A stretch of DNA of 64,000 bases. Origin: Colocasia esculenta (Eukaryota > Streptophyta > Magnoliopsida > Alismatales > Araceae). Position 1 is the first letter of the stretch. The number at the start of each line of letters is the position of its first letter. Positions 1 to 10,873 of this stretch are shown piece by piece. Position numbers and translations under genes: made by a program. The stretch lies in the NCBI GenBank assembly GCA_014218235.1, contig CM024764.1:63587184-63651183 (forward strand), in the 5' to 3' direction. Below the pieces are notes generated by a model. That model worked only from the letters and a program-made list of their open reading frames with translations, made no database searches and was not told the origin of the DNA.

Positions 1-1306
1 AGGTTATTCTTGCCATTGACAAATTTTTCAAGAACTTCTTGCCTTTTGTTTATTTCTTTTTGCAAGACTTCAATTTCCTTTTTCAGTTCATTGTTGACAC
101 TGTTTAAGGCAACATATTTTTCAGAGACAAGAGATATTTCATCAAGACTTTCAATGTTTTTATTTTTTAGTTCATTTATGACTTCTTTTAATGCATTTAT
201 CTCTTATGAGAATTCTTTCTCTTTTTCTTCTGTTAAAGTGTTCTGAGAAGACTGTTTCAATTTCTTCTTGAGCATTTTATTTTACTTTTTAAGTTCATCA
301 TACTGATCCATTAATTCAAAATAAACATGCTCCCAATCATCCAAAGTGAAATCTTTAAAAAGAGAGCTTACCTCTTCTTCTTCCTCCTCTTTTTCTCTAG
401 CCATCAGACATAGCTTTGAATGAGTGTCCTCAGCATCTGAGCTTTCTTCTTCTTCATCTTCTTCTTCCTCACTCTAGGTACCAACCATAGCCTTTTGTTT
501 ATTTCTGTTCCACTTGGGCTGAATTTTCTTCTGAACCTCAGGACATTCAGACCTGACATGCCCTGGTTTCCTGCAGTTATAACAAACAATTCTATCAACA
601 ACCTTTTTATTTGTATTCACTTTGGGTTTTGATAGATTATTTGTATATGGTTTCCTTTTCAGAAAACCCTTACCTTCCATTCTCAAGAATTTCCTGAATT
701 TTCTAGTAATCAATACAAACTCACCTGAATCATCTTCCAAGCTAGAAGATTCACTTTCTTCAGTAGCCTCTTTTGTGCTGGGACTTGCCTTAAGAGCGAG
801 AGGCTTCTTCTTTTTCATATCATCTCCAGTTCTTTTCAACCCCAACTCATATGTCATTAAAGAACCTATTAATTCATCTACAGTTGTTGTGGATAAATTC
901 CTAGATTCTTCAATAACAGTAGCTTTAGTATGCCATATGGGTGTTAAGAATCTAAGGATTTTTCTAACCAATTCTTTATCAGTGTAGACTTTGCCTAAAT
1001 TTTTTAGCCCATTTGTCAACAATGTTAGTCTACCATACATCTCGAAAATTATTTCATCATGCTTCATTCGAAATGCCTCATATTCTGAAACTAACATGTT
1101 AGCTTTAGTTTCTTTTACCTCAGATGTGCCTTCATAGATTACCATGAGGCGATTCCAGATCTCTTTTGCACTTGAGCATGATGATACTCTCGAGAATTCA
1201 GTTGGATGCAGAGAGCACTGCATTATATTCATTGCACTCCAGTTTGCGTTAGATTTCTTGATCTCATCAGGAGTCCACTTCTCCTCATCCTCGGACAGCT
1301 CATAAG
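1..1306 (-). pseudogene. gag: Sirevirus-like copia gag, C-terminal part (outer element, runs off the left edge)
   Basis: This is the distal part of a Ty1/copia Gag read on the minus strand. The stretch 1232-474 encodes the UBN2-type gag core and ends in a CCHC zinc knuckle (CYNCRKPGHVRSEC), the RNA-binding nucleocapsid motif. Below 474 the frame continues, broken by stops, into an acidic and then coiled-coil Lys/Glu-rich extension (about 246-10). Such an extension is typical of Sirevirus Gag. The N-terminal part lies at 7443-7288: the element at 1307-7287 has inserted in the middle of the gene. Protease, integrase and RT would lie beyond the left edge. Nonsense codons mark it as a relic. Sirevirus assignment is inferred from Gag layout and the matching LTR, PBS and PPT. 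Confidence 0.85.
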
Positions 1307-3188
1307 TGTTGAACCACTCTATATTTAACCCTTATATTTTGGTGATAACAAAATTTATGATTAATTAAATATTATTAAATATATAAATATTATGTTTTTC
1401 TCAATAAATATAAATTTATGTGATTAATTAATATTAAATACATTTAATACCATGTTTTTCTAATAACAAATTAAATATCATATTTTTATAATAAATATAA
1501 ATTTATGGCATTATTGCCGTATGATTTACACTAAAAAGATAAATCGATGACCATTTAATATACATCGATTTCAGTTCACAAAGTGCCATAACAATTTGCT
1601 TTCATAAGGATCCGCTTTCATAAGGATTCGCTCTCATAAGGATTCGCTCTCACATCGATTTGGTCCCATAAGGATTTGATAAGTGATTCTCACATCGATT
1701 TGCCTCTCACATCGATTTGGTAAGTGAAACATCGATTTGGTAAGTGAAACATCGATTTGGTAAGTGAAACATCGATTTGCCTCTCACATTGATTTGGTAA
1801 GTGAAACATGGATTCACTTGTAAAAACATGGATTTGGTCACTCAAACATGGATTCGCTTGTAAAAATATGGATTTGGTCACTGAAACATGGATTCGCTTG
1901 TAAAAACATGGATTTGGTCATTGAAACATGGATTCGCTTGTAAAAACATGGATTTGGTCATTGAAACATGGATTCGCTTGTAAAAACATGGATTTGGTCA
2001 CTGAAATATGGATTCGCTTGTAAAAACATGGATTTGGTCACTCAAACATGGATTTGCTTGTAAAAACATGGATTTGGTCACTCAAACATGGATTCGATCA
2101 TTTAAACGTGGATTTCCTTTATATTTCAAAGTGTCTTTTGGCATCTAGTAAAAAAGTCATATATTATTGATTTGCGTAATCTTCCATCTTTCTGACAGGA
2201 GATCTTTTTGCTTATCTTTCTAGATCTCTTCTTTCCTACCAACAAGAAGAGGGTTACTTACTACTTCTGGGTGGCAACAAGAAACATAGAGGTATGAACC
2301 TTTTTGACAGAAACACTCTTTTATCTAAACACTTTCTTCTATGTTTGCAGACCTCGTAGACCACAAAATATCAGAAGAAAGAGAAGATGAGCAACGACTA
2401 GAACTCCAACGGATTTATTCAAAGCTGCTCATATAAAAGATAAAGCAAGACTGAAGAACAAATAAGAGCTTTTCTTGAAGATCTTTGAATGAGTGTACAA
2501 CCAGTGAGGAATCTCAACGCCACATACACTCAAAGGAAAAGAGAGAAAGAGCCTGAGCAAAAAAGAAGTGTTCAAGCAGCTGAAGCTCTCAAGCATTCAA
2601 GCTCCTTCTCCTCTCTTCACTCTCTCTGTGTGCATCTTGTAATCTGGGGGAAAGAGTCTTTTAGCTGAGAGTTTCTTTTAGTTGGTTTTCATCTGTTCCA
2701 ACTCTCAGCCGTGTTCTTTCTTTTCTAAGAAAGATCTTTGTCCAGCTATAGGACTGTATACAGTGTAGAACCTAGCTAGGGGTTTGTGTCTAGCAAAACC
2801 GCACTGGGGTTTGTACCAGGAGGTTGGCTTCTTTACCTGTAAGAGAAGTGGGCTACCTTCTTGCCCGGGAAAGAGAAGAAGACCAGATGGGGTGCTGGGT
2901 TTTGTATTGTCCTTGAGGGGGACTGTACCCTTGGTTAGTAAAATCTCAAGAGGTTGCTTGGGGACTGGATGTAGGACTTCCATGTGGGAAGGGCCGAACC
3001 AGGATAAATCCCTTGTGTTATTTGTGTGATTGTTTACTTGCTTCCGCACTGCTACTCTTTATCACACTAAACTAACCAAACTTTGAAGTGATAATTTTTT
3101 GTGTTCAAGTTTATGTTTCAGATTTCAGAAAACCTATTCACCCACCCCCCCTCTAGGTTAGTTTGCTGCCGTACCAAAAGGGCCAACA
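1307..3188 (+). repeat. 5' LTR of the gag-only copia element
   Basis: This 1,882-bp LTR begins TGTTGAACC and ends GGGCCAACA, and matches 5457-7287 along its length. It contains an internal minisatellite (about 1600-2110) built from ACATCGATTTGGT and CATGGATT-type units. Near its 3' end is the C-rich stretch ending in CCTCTAGG that recurs, in either orientation, in the other Sirevirus LTRs of this window. ORFs within it are not gene-like. Confidence 0.93.
1600..2110 (+). repeat. LTR minisatellite with ATCGAT / CATGGATT units
   Basis: A degenerate array. The first part alternates CTCTCACATCGATTTGG with TAAGTGAAAC. The second part repeats a roughly 40-bp unit made of two related halves (ACATGGATTTGGTCACTGAA and ACATGGATTCGCTTGTAAAA). 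The 3' LTR carries the same array at about 5700-6230 with a different copy number, which explains most of the length difference between the LTRs. Confidence 0.85.
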
Positions 3189-3190
3189 AG

Positions 3191-3203
3191 TGGTATTAGA
3201 GCG
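3191..3203 (+). other. Primer-binding site (initiator tRNA-Met type)
   Basis: TGGTATTAGAGCG starts two bases after the 5' LTR. It differs by one base from the usual plant copia PBS TGGTATCAGAGC, which pairs with the 3' end of initiator tRNA-Met to prime minus-strand DNA synthesis. Confidence 0.85.
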
Positions 3204-3250
3204 AGGTTCTCTGATCAATCAAGAAGATCTAACGATCTTATAGAAGATTC

Positions 3251-4162
3251 ATGGTAGCTCAAGGATATGCTGAAGGTCAATCAGTCACCAGACCTCCATT
3301 CTTTGATGGAGAGGACTACCAATATTGGAAGATGAGAATGGAATGCTTCATTCGAGACACAGACTTTGATCTGTGGCAGGTAATCAAGGTAGGTGATTAT
3401 GTTCTTGTTCCTATTCCAGGCACTACTGCCATTACAACAGCGGATAAAAGTAAATTATCTTTTAACTTTAAAGCTAAGGACTACTTATGTTGTGCTTTAT
3501 CCAAAAGAGAATTTAATAGAGTATCTGCATGTAAATCAACTAAAGAAATATGGGATAAACTGCATATAACTTATGAAGGAACAGATAAAGTAAAACAAAC
3601 TAGGATAGATATTCTTGTCTCACAATATGAGCAATTTAAAATGCTTCCAAATGAAAATATCACTCAGATGTATAATAGATTTTCGAGCATAGTAGTTGGT
3701 TTGAGTTCTCTTGGTAAAAATCTTTCTGATGAGGAAACTGTTAGAAAGATACTTAGGTCCTTAACTCTTTCATGGACACCTAAAGTAACTGCTATTGAAG
3801 AAGCCCATGATTTAACCAAACTTTCTGTTGATAACTTAATAGGTTCTCTCATGGCACATGAAATTAATATGGAGCGATTATCTGAAAGCTCATATAAGAA
3901 AAAATTTACTAATGCTCTCAAAGTTGCAGCTACTCCTTCCACCTCTTCCTCTTCTTCTGGTTCAAAAGATGCAGATTCTGAAGACAGTGATGTAGATGAT
4001 GTACTGTCCAAGCTTCAGAAAATTTTCAAGAAGAAGAAAAATAGATCAAGAAGGATTCAAAAGAAAGAGAGAAAAGAAAAAGAATCAGTCTGCTACGAAT
4101 GCAGAAAACCCGGACATCTAAGACCAGATTGTCCTAAACTAAAGAAGATTGGTCAACCATAA
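3251..4162 (+). CDS. gag: Copia Gag, N-terminal core with CCHC zinc knuckle
   Basis: 303 codons. The N-terminal segment has the PPFFDG motif and YWKMRM, followed by the UBN2-type gag core (about residues 60-200). A Ser/Asp-rich acidic linker (about 225-255) and a Lys/Arg-rich stretch follow, then a CCHC knuckle (CYECRKPGHLRPDC) near residue 281. The ATG lies 48 bp after the PBS. The TAA at 4160-4162 looks like a nonsense mutation rather than the true end, because the same frame stays open through 4483 with typical Sirevirus Gag content. Its product would be the capsid/nucleocapsid protein; I cannot say whether the shortened protein works. Confidence 0.85.
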   Translation: MVAQGYAEGQSVTRPPFFDGEDYQYWKMRMECFIRDTDFDLWQVIKVGDYVLVPIPGTTAITTADKSKLSFNFKAKDYLCCALSKREFNRVSACKSTKEIWDKLHITYEGTDKVKQTRIDILVSQYEQFKMLPNENITQMYNRFSSIVVGLSSLGKNLSDEETVRKILRSLTLSWTPKVTAIEEAHDLTKLSVDNLIGSLMAHEINMERLSESSYKKKFTNALKVAATPSTSSSSSGSKDADSEDSDVDDVLSKLQKIFKKKKNRSRRIQKKERKEKESVCYECRKPGHLRPDCPKLKKIGQP

Positions 4163-4992
4163 AAGTCCAAAAAGAAGCACAAGAATTTCAAAAGAAGAGC
4201 CATGGCGGCTGCTTGGGAAAATGAAGAGGCCACAAGCTCAGAATCATCAAGCACAGAGTCGGAGAAAGGGCAGGTAAGTCTAGCCCTCATGGTAGGACTA
4301 GATGAGGTACATTCTGACCCATTTTTTGATTCATGCACTGATTCAGGGTCAGAGTCTGAAGACTTAGAAGAAGTCTTTAATGAACTATATGAAAAACATA
4401 AAAATGTTATAAAAGAATTAAAGAATATGAAAAACAACACTATTTGCTTAGAAAACACCAATTCTGATCTTAAATCCGAATAAAACAATTAGAAGAACAA
4501 TTAAAAGAATGTAAAGATAATAATTATCTTTTAAATGAAGATTTGAAAAGTAAGAATAATGAGAAGTTAGAGTTAGAAGAAAAATTAAAAACTCTAACTG
4601 AAGAAAATCTATATTTAAAAGAATCAGTTAGAAAATTAACTAAAGGAAAAACATCTTTAGCCCTATGCTTAAACGGATCAAAATCTGGAAATAACAAACA
4701 AGGGTTTGGTTACATACCTCCTGAAAAAGGAAAACATGTTATAATTCCTAAAAAATATCCATTACCAAAATTTGTGAAAGAAACCAAGATGGCTCAGAAA
4801 AAGGCTCCTGTAAAAGAAAATGTTTCCAAAAATTATGTTCTAAACAGACATCATAAAAATAATAAGAACTGCAAAATAGATTATATTCATTGTTGTTCTC
4901 ATTGCAATAAATTAGGACACATAGTAAATACCTGCACAACAAGGCACTTAGTTTGGATTCCTAAAGGTTATTTTCATGCATCTAACCATTAA
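4163..4992 (+). pseudogene. gag: Gag C-terminal extension: acidic region, coiled coil and second zinc knuckle
   Basis: The same frame as the core runs to a stop at 4481-4483: a Ser/Glu-rich part, then a Leu/Lys/Glu coiled coil. A one-base deletion near 4484 shifts the frame, and the coiled coil resumes (clear by 4543) and continues to 4992. It ends with a second CCHC motif (CSHCNKLGHIVNTC). Just after the stop, GPK and VP remain around an in-frame TAG where plant Sireviruses usually have Trp (GPK..WVP, the linker before protease). Two lesions therefore split what was one Gag of about 580 residues. Confidence 0.75.
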
Positions 4993-5456
4993 GGACCCAA
5001 AACGATTTAGGTACCTACTACTAAGTAGTTTATTTGCAGGATAACATTGGAGCATCAGGATCAAGGATGCTCAAGGCACTGATGACTGCCAGCTCTTCAT
5101 CTAACTCATATCTGAAGAGGAAGTAGTCATTAATTTATTTATTTAAAAAAATGTTAATATTACTAACAATTATTTGCAAGTCTCTTTCAAGTAGAGTATC
5201 TCATTCAGGGGGAGCTCAGACTAAGGGGGAGCTTAGACTAAGGGGAAGTTATCTACTAATGTCAATCATTGTTGAACCTCTCAATGGTAAGAAATTTTCA
5301 CAAAGGGGAGAGAATGCATAGTAAGATCCTTCCTTTTTGGTTAGTGACAAAAAAGAGGGAGAGTATGTATGTTCTATGAATTTTCTGTATTTTCTATGCC
5401 TAGTATTTGTGTCAGAAAATTCGCATAAATTTTGTCATCACCAAGAAGGGGGAGAT
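4993..5456 (+). other. Untranslated tail with repeated polypurine-tract-like motifs
   Basis: No coding is visible. Several purine runs occur (GGGGGAGCTCAGACTAAG, AGGGGGAGCTTAGAC, AAGGGGAG, AAGAGGGAGAG at about 5210-5355). The presumed functional polypurine tract AAGAAGGGGGAGATT ends at 5456, against the 3' LTR. Multiple PPT-like motifs before the 3' LTR are a described Sirevirus trait. The final PPT primes plus-strand synthesis. Confidence 0.75.
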
Positions 5457-7287
5457 TGTTGAACCACTCTATATTTAACCCTTATATTTTGGTGATAACA
5501 AAATTTATGATTAATTAAATATATAAATATTATATTTTTCTCAATAAATATAAATTTGTGTGATTAATTAAATATTAAATATATTTAATACCATGTTTTT
5601 CTAATAATAAATTAAATATCATGTTTTTCTAATAAATATAAATTTATGGCATTATTGTCGTATGATTTGCACTAAAAAGATAAATCGATGTCCATTCAAT
5701 ATACATCGATTTCAGTTCACAAAGTGCCATAACGATTTGCTTTTATAAGGATTCGCTTTCATAAGGATTCGCTCTCATAAGGATTTGCTCTCATAAGGAT
5801 TTACTCTCATAAGGATTTGCTCTCATAAGGATTCACTCTCACATCGATTTGGTCCCATAAGGATTTGATAAGTGATTCTCACATCGATTTGCCTCTCACA
5901 TCGATTTGGTAAGTGAAACATCGATTTGCCTCTCACATCGATTTGGTAAGTGAAATATCGATTTGCTTGTAAAAACATAGATTTGGTCACTCAAACATGG
6001 ATTCCCTTGTAAAAATATGGATTTGGTCACTGAAACATGGATTTGCTTGTAAAAATATGGATTTGATCACTCAAACATGAATTTGCTTGTAAAAACATGG
6101 ATTTGGTCACTGAAAGATGGATTTGCTTGTAAAAACATGGATTTGGTCACTCAAACATGGATTTGCTTGTAAAATTATGGATTTGGTCACTCAAACATGG
6201 ATTCGATCATTTAAACATAGATTTCCTTTATATTTCAAAGTGTCTTTTGGCATCTAGTGAAAAAGTCATATATTATTGATTTGCGTAATCTTCTATCTTT
6301 CTGACAGGAGATCTTTTTGCTTATCTTTCTAGATCTCTTCTTTCCTGCCAACAAGAAGAGGGTTACTACTTTTGGGTGGCAACAGGAAACATAGAGGTAT
6401 GAATCTTTTTGACAGAAACACTCTTTTATCTAAACACTTTCTTCTATGTTTGCAGACCTCGTAGACCACAAAATATCAAAAGAAAGAGAAGATGAGCAAC
6501 GACTAGAACTCCAACGGATTTATTCAAAGCTGCTCATATAAAAGATAAAGCAAGGCTGAAGAACAAATAAGAGCTTTTCTTGAAGATCTTTGAAGGAGTG
6601 TACAACCAGTGAGGAACCTCAACGCCACATACACTCAAAGGAAAAGAGAGAAAGAGCCTGAGCCAAAAAGAAGTGTTCAAGTAGCTGAAGCTCTCAAGCA
6701 TTCAAGCTCCTTCTCCTCTCTTCACTCTCTCTGTGTGCATCTTGTAATCTGAGGGAGAGAGTCTTTTAGCTGAGAGTTTTTTTTAGTTGGTTTTTATCTG
6801 TTCCAACTCTCAGCCGTGTTCTTTCTTTTCTAAGAAAGATCTTTGTCCAACAGTAGGACTGTATACAGTGTGGAACCTAGCTAGGGGTTTGTGTCTAGCA
6901 AAACCGCACTCCGGTTTGTACCAGGAGGTTGGCTTCTTTACCTGTAAGAGAAGTGGGCTGCCTTCTTCCCCGGGAAAGAGAAGAAGACCAGCTAGGGTAC
7001 TGGTGTTGTATTGTCCTTGAGGGGGACTATACCCTTGGTTAGTAAAATCCCAAGAGGTTGCTTGGGGACTGAATGTAGGACTTCCATGTGGGAAGGGCCG
7101 AACCAGGATAAATCCCTTATGTTATTTGTGTGATTGTTTACTTGCTTCCGCACTGCTACTCTTTATCACACTAAACTAACCAAACTTTGAAGTGATAATT
7201 TTCTGTGTTTAAGTTTCTGTTTCAGATTTCAGAAAACCTATTCCCCCCCCTCTAGGTTAGCTTGCTGCCGTACCAAAAGGGCCAACA
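5457..7287 (+). repeat. 3' LTR of the gag-only copia element
   Basis: A 1,831-bp copy of the LTR, TGTTGAACC...GGCCAACA. It shows scattered substitutions and a shorter internal repeat array (about 5700-6230) than the 5' LTR. The element ends at 7287, where the interrupted gag resumes. Confidence 0.93.
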
Positions 7288-7443
7288 ATATGGTCCATTG
7301 TTCACAACTCTCCAAATTTGATGGTCTTGAGCAAACAAGAAAACCTGCATACGAGTTTTCCAATATGCATAATTAGTACCATCAAAGTAAGGTGGTCTGT
7401 TCACAGAATGACCCTCAGCAATGTAACCTCTAGATTCCATCAT
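7288..7443 (-). pseudogene. gag: Sirevirus-like copia gag, N-terminal part (separated by nested insertion)
   Basis: The first 52 codons of the outer copia gag start at the ATG whose first base is 7443. They show the usual copia Gag opening, a PPxFDG motif followed by YxxWKxRM. The reading frame stops being gag exactly at 7288, where the plus-strand element 1307-7287 ends. It resumes in the same frame at 1306 once one copy of the 5-bp duplication is removed (ATAAG at 1302-1306, ATATG at 7288-7292). The start lies about 45 bp downstream of the primer-binding site at 7488-7503, as expected for gag. Confidence 0.88.
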
Positions 7444-7487
7444 ACACTAGACTCTCCTGGTCGTGAAACCAAATAAATTGGAGAACC

Positions 7488-7503
7488 AGGCTCTGATACC
7501 ACA
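7488..7503 (-). other. Primer-binding site of the outer Sirevirus element
   Basis: On the minus strand the bases just after the LTR read TGTGGTATCAGAGCC, the standard plant copia primer-binding site for initiator tRNA-Met. Together with the gag start at 7443, this makes 7504-9067 the 5' LTR of the outer gag element. Confidence 0.88.
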
Positions 7504-9067
7504 TGTTGAGTGTAGAAAGATTAGTTAGAGGGGGGTGAATAGAGAATCTTCAGAATCTTAAGACAATTTAAACTTATCGAAATCAGTGAAGTGAGGACAC
7601 TAAATAGACAGTTAAAAATTTGATGCAAAGAGGGACAAACCACACACAAGAGAGAAAGGAAATTTTAAGGTGGTTCGGCTCCAATGAGGAGACCTACGTC
7701 CACCCCTCACTAAACAATGAGGTACCACTACGAGAACAACCGTGAGAAGTTCTCGTACACCTGCTGATTCACAGCTTCATCACATCTGCTGACTCGCAGC
7801 TTGAACAATCCGCTGACACACAGCTTCAATCCAAATGATCCGATCACAGCTCGTGAAGAATCAATACAATCTACTTCACAAAGATGTAGAAAACACACAA
7901 CTTCGATGTTCAGAAGAAATTGAAAAGAAGAACAAAGTAAAAGGATGCTAGAATGTGTTAAGAGATCCTTAAACTTCCTACTCAGAATCTAGATTTGATC
8001 TGCAAATGCTTGTTGGCTCCAATTTCGATCTCTCCTTAAGTAAAATCCACTTGCAATTTCTGCATCTGGATCACAAACATCAATGTCGAAGAAGCATTCT
8101 GATCCTCTGTTCTATAAGCTCAACAACAACACATTGAATCATCAAGTTGACTCGATTCAGCAACACATCCTCGAGATCCTTGCTCCAAGCTGAAATCACC
8201 TTTTTGTGCTGAACTCAGAACACTGCTCTTCTCGCTTTTCGCGCTCTCCACTTCTTCTCACTGAGGCATGCAACATTGCCTTTTTTGAACTGGAGCACTT
8301 TTTCCTCTTTATCTGATTATGCGGATTCTTCTTCAGTGGGCCCCTCAACAGATTCCCATTACTTTTTGGGAGATACCCTTTTTGCCGCTAAGAGGATGGT
8401 ATCTTCTAGAAAGAGAGTGACGTGTACCAGAAAAGCCCCAAACGATGTATCTGGGATCACGTGCCAAGCACTCATATGCTGATGACTGCTTTGATGAAAA
8501 ACATCTTAAGTATAATAGTGTTGACACTTCAAAGATGTAGTGTCGACACTTGAACGCTTGAAATATTGCAAGTGACATCAAACCCATTTCCATAGTGTTA
8601 ACCTCATGTAGAGTGAGTGTCGACCTTATATTCACTTCTCTTCACAGAACTCTTAAATTCCTGAATAGTGTTGACCTCATCTACAGCTAGTGTCGACCTC
8701 ATCAGCAAGCTTCTTTTCAATCCAGCATAGAGAAGTTCACAAGTGTTGATCTGATCTCAGGGTAGTATTGACCTTATCCTCAGTTGGTGTTAACCTTAGC
8801 AACTTGATTCTCCTCAGTAAAACTTATAAAAGCTTCGAGTGTCAACGCACTCCCTGAATAGAGTTGACCTGTCTTAGCCACATCTTCTCAGCACAACGTT
8901 GAGAGGTCACTAGTGTCAACCTATGTCCCAAGTAGTGTCGACCTTATCTGACCGTATCGGATATTCCTTGAAGCAAGTGAGTTGTATCTGTAAAAACAAA
9001 TATTATTGGTCAAATGTTCTTACCTTTTTACTTCAAATATGACATCATCAAAATCAGGGACACAACA
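7504..9067 (-). repeat. Sirevirus LTR shared by two tandem copies
   Basis: 1,564 bp, TGTTG...CAACA in either orientation. On its low-coordinate side is a PBS and gag start, so it is a 5' LTR. On its high-coordinate side is a polypurine tract (minus-strand AAAAAGGGGGAGAT, 9068-9081), so it is also the 3' LTR of a second copy lying at 9068-14.4 kb. It contains a degenerate array of AGTGTCGACCT-type words (about 8510-8950). The motif AGAGGGGGGTGAATAG near 7530 is shared with the other Sirevirus LTRs in the window. Confidence 0.88.
8510..8950 (-). repeat. Degenerate GTCGAC / GTTGAC word array inside the LTR
   Basis: About a dozen irregularly spaced copies of AGTGT(C/T)GAC(C/A)T-like words, some complete GTGTCGACAC palindromes. 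Spacing is irregular, so this is not a simple tandem repeat. Confidence 0.7.
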
Positions 9068-9425
9068 ATCTCCCCCTTTTTGATGATGACAACAATTGGT
9101 CATAGATGTTTGAGCTTGAGGAGTTGAAAAACAAGTGATTCATCCAAACCATTCACATAAGTACTCAAGCCATTTATGGAAATAAGACAACATAAGTACA
9201 ACTTCATTTGCAAGAGCCGGTTACTGATGATTTCATTTCAAAAACTGAGATTCTTACAAGTGAAACATAAAAATTACCACCCATACAGTCACAACAATCA
9301 CAACATCTATTAACCATCAAACCCAAAAACATTCATCTACATACCACAAAAAAAACATCCATTAGCCAAAGGCCAATCAAAAACAACAAATCTTCTCCCC
9401 CTTTGACATAATCAAAAAGAGGATA
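9068..9425 (-). other. 3' untranslated tail of the second Sirevirus copy, two PPT-like tracts
   Basis: Minus-strand polypurine tract at 9068-9092 abutting the LTR, and a second, CAAAGGGGGAGAAG-like tract at about 9391-9405. The rest holds no recognisable coding. Duplicated PPTs again point to a Sirevirus. Confidence 0.75.
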
Positions 9426-10873
9426 TCACTGTGGAGGAGGAGTTGGCTGCTTTGGAAAAAGCTTGTTCTCAATCCATGCCAAACGAAAGTGCAAATCCTC
9501 ATAATTATCGTTGAGATAAATCTGAACAGCATTAAATCTGGTGTTCAGAAAATCTTGCAACTGTGCAAACTGATGTGCAACAACAGCTGGAACATTGTCA
9601 ACACCATGTGGCATGGTAGGCGCAATAGCAGAAGATGTTGCCTGATTACTGTCATCAGACTCTTGTATATCATGCAGCCTCCAAACTTTGTTAAATTCAT
9701 CTCTAATCAATTGGACTTCCTTAGAGATGTCTTCATTATAATTTCGCAGAACATTCATCCTTTGAAGAATAACTTGAACAGTCTGAACTAGGCCAGGAAT
9801 TGCATTGAACCTGTCAGCTCCTTGTTGAAGTTCCAAGAAGATGGTTTCAACTTTGTCAAAGATTTTTGCTTGTGTATAAGCAGCTGAATTGAAGACATAT
9901 TCAATGGTCTGAATGAGGATATCAGATCTGACCTTTGTGAATCTGTAATTCTGATCTTGTCTGTCAACATTTGCTGTAAATAGTTGCTCAATTCTTTCTA
10001 ATCGGCTATCAAACTGTGAGGCTTACTGCTCCATTTTGATGTTCAATACATCATGATAGCTATGGACATAATCAAATTTCTCTTCCAGGAATTTGAGGAG
10101 ATTGGATGGAATTTGAACTACTGCAGAGGATGATGAAAGAATATCATCCACAGATGGAATGTATGCATAATGAGAAAAATGAGGAGGAGAAAAGTGTGGA
10201 GGATCAATGTTAGGAGCATCATGAACATGTGGAGGTGATGGAATGGGTAAAGATTCTTCTTGAGCATCTTTTTCTTGCCCTTGATGTTCTTCCTCAGCTT
10301 GCTGTGCTTGTTCCAACTCCAAAATCTCATTGATATTTTCCTGGGGACCCAAGTTTAACTTCATAAACTTCTCAATGTGACCCAAATCATATATGTGGAA
10401 TCTGGCAATCTTTTGAGTCTTTGTTCCTGCAACTGGAACACCTAACAACTGAAATATTGTAGATAGATAGGGCAAACTTCGTCTCAACTTTGGTATGGTT
10501 ACTTCATGAAGCAGTTGACAAAATATAGTAGCCAAATTGATTTTCTCTTTTTCAATCAAGCAGTACATAATGCATCTTTGCAGACTTGTGACTCTCTGTC
10601 TGCCACCTCCCTGAGGAGTCAAGATGGTAGTACACCAATGATGTAGCAAACGATTTGCTGGTGGGAATCGATTTGCATTCAGATGAGACACCTTTGCTTG
10701 ATTTATGTTCAAAACATTGTGAGGCAGCCCAGTTAGTACTGTAAAAGCTTCATGAGCACATAAATGTAGATCTTGTGGATTACTACCCTCATTAGGTTAT
10801 TTCAACAGTTGACTCACGATTTCATTTGTGAGTACAATGGAAACACCCCGAACACTGGACTCAAGAGTGTACT
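9426..10873 (-). pseudogene. Sirevirus env-like ORF, C-terminal part
   Basis: One continuous minus-strand frame runs from 10873 to a stop at 9426, broken by two TAA codons (10797-10799 and 10023-10025). It lies between where pol would be and the 3' LTR, the place of the env-like ORF of Sireviruses. Visible parts are a hydrophobic/aromatic globular N-terminal half, a Gln/Glu-rich stretch, a Pro/His-rich spacer near 10200, and a predicted coiled coil toward the end (about 10070-9560). I see no convincing signal peptide. The env-like label is positional and architectural; the function of these plant ORFs is unproven. The gene continues upstream at 13837, beyond the solo LTR 10874-13835. Confidence 0.65.

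Larger units (their letters stand above)
1307..7287 (+). mobile_element. Gag-only (TR-GAG-like) Sirevirus-type copia element, 5.98 kb
   Basis: A complete but non-autonomous LTR element. It has two TGTTG...CAACA LTRs (1307-3188, 5457-7287), a tRNA-Met-type primer-binding site, a gag region, and a polypurine tract next to the 3' LTR. No protease, integrase, RT or RNase H coding is visible between gag (ending near 4992) and the 3' LTR, so pol is missing. It sits in the outer gag with a near-perfect 5-bp TSD. Published TR-GAG elements have this organisation (LTRs plus gag only); movement would need enzymes from a related element. Gag style, the remnant GPK..VP motif at about 4994 and repeated purine tracts near 5210-5350 suggest descent from a Sirevirus. 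Confidence 0.88.

Noticed and set aside
1690..1881. Repeat-encoded peptide in the copia LTR
   Set aside because: Derived from the CATGGATT minisatellite; no evidence of coding.
9489..9791. Plus-strand 100-codon ORF
   Set aside because: Mirror of the coiled-coil part of the env-like gene on the minus strand.
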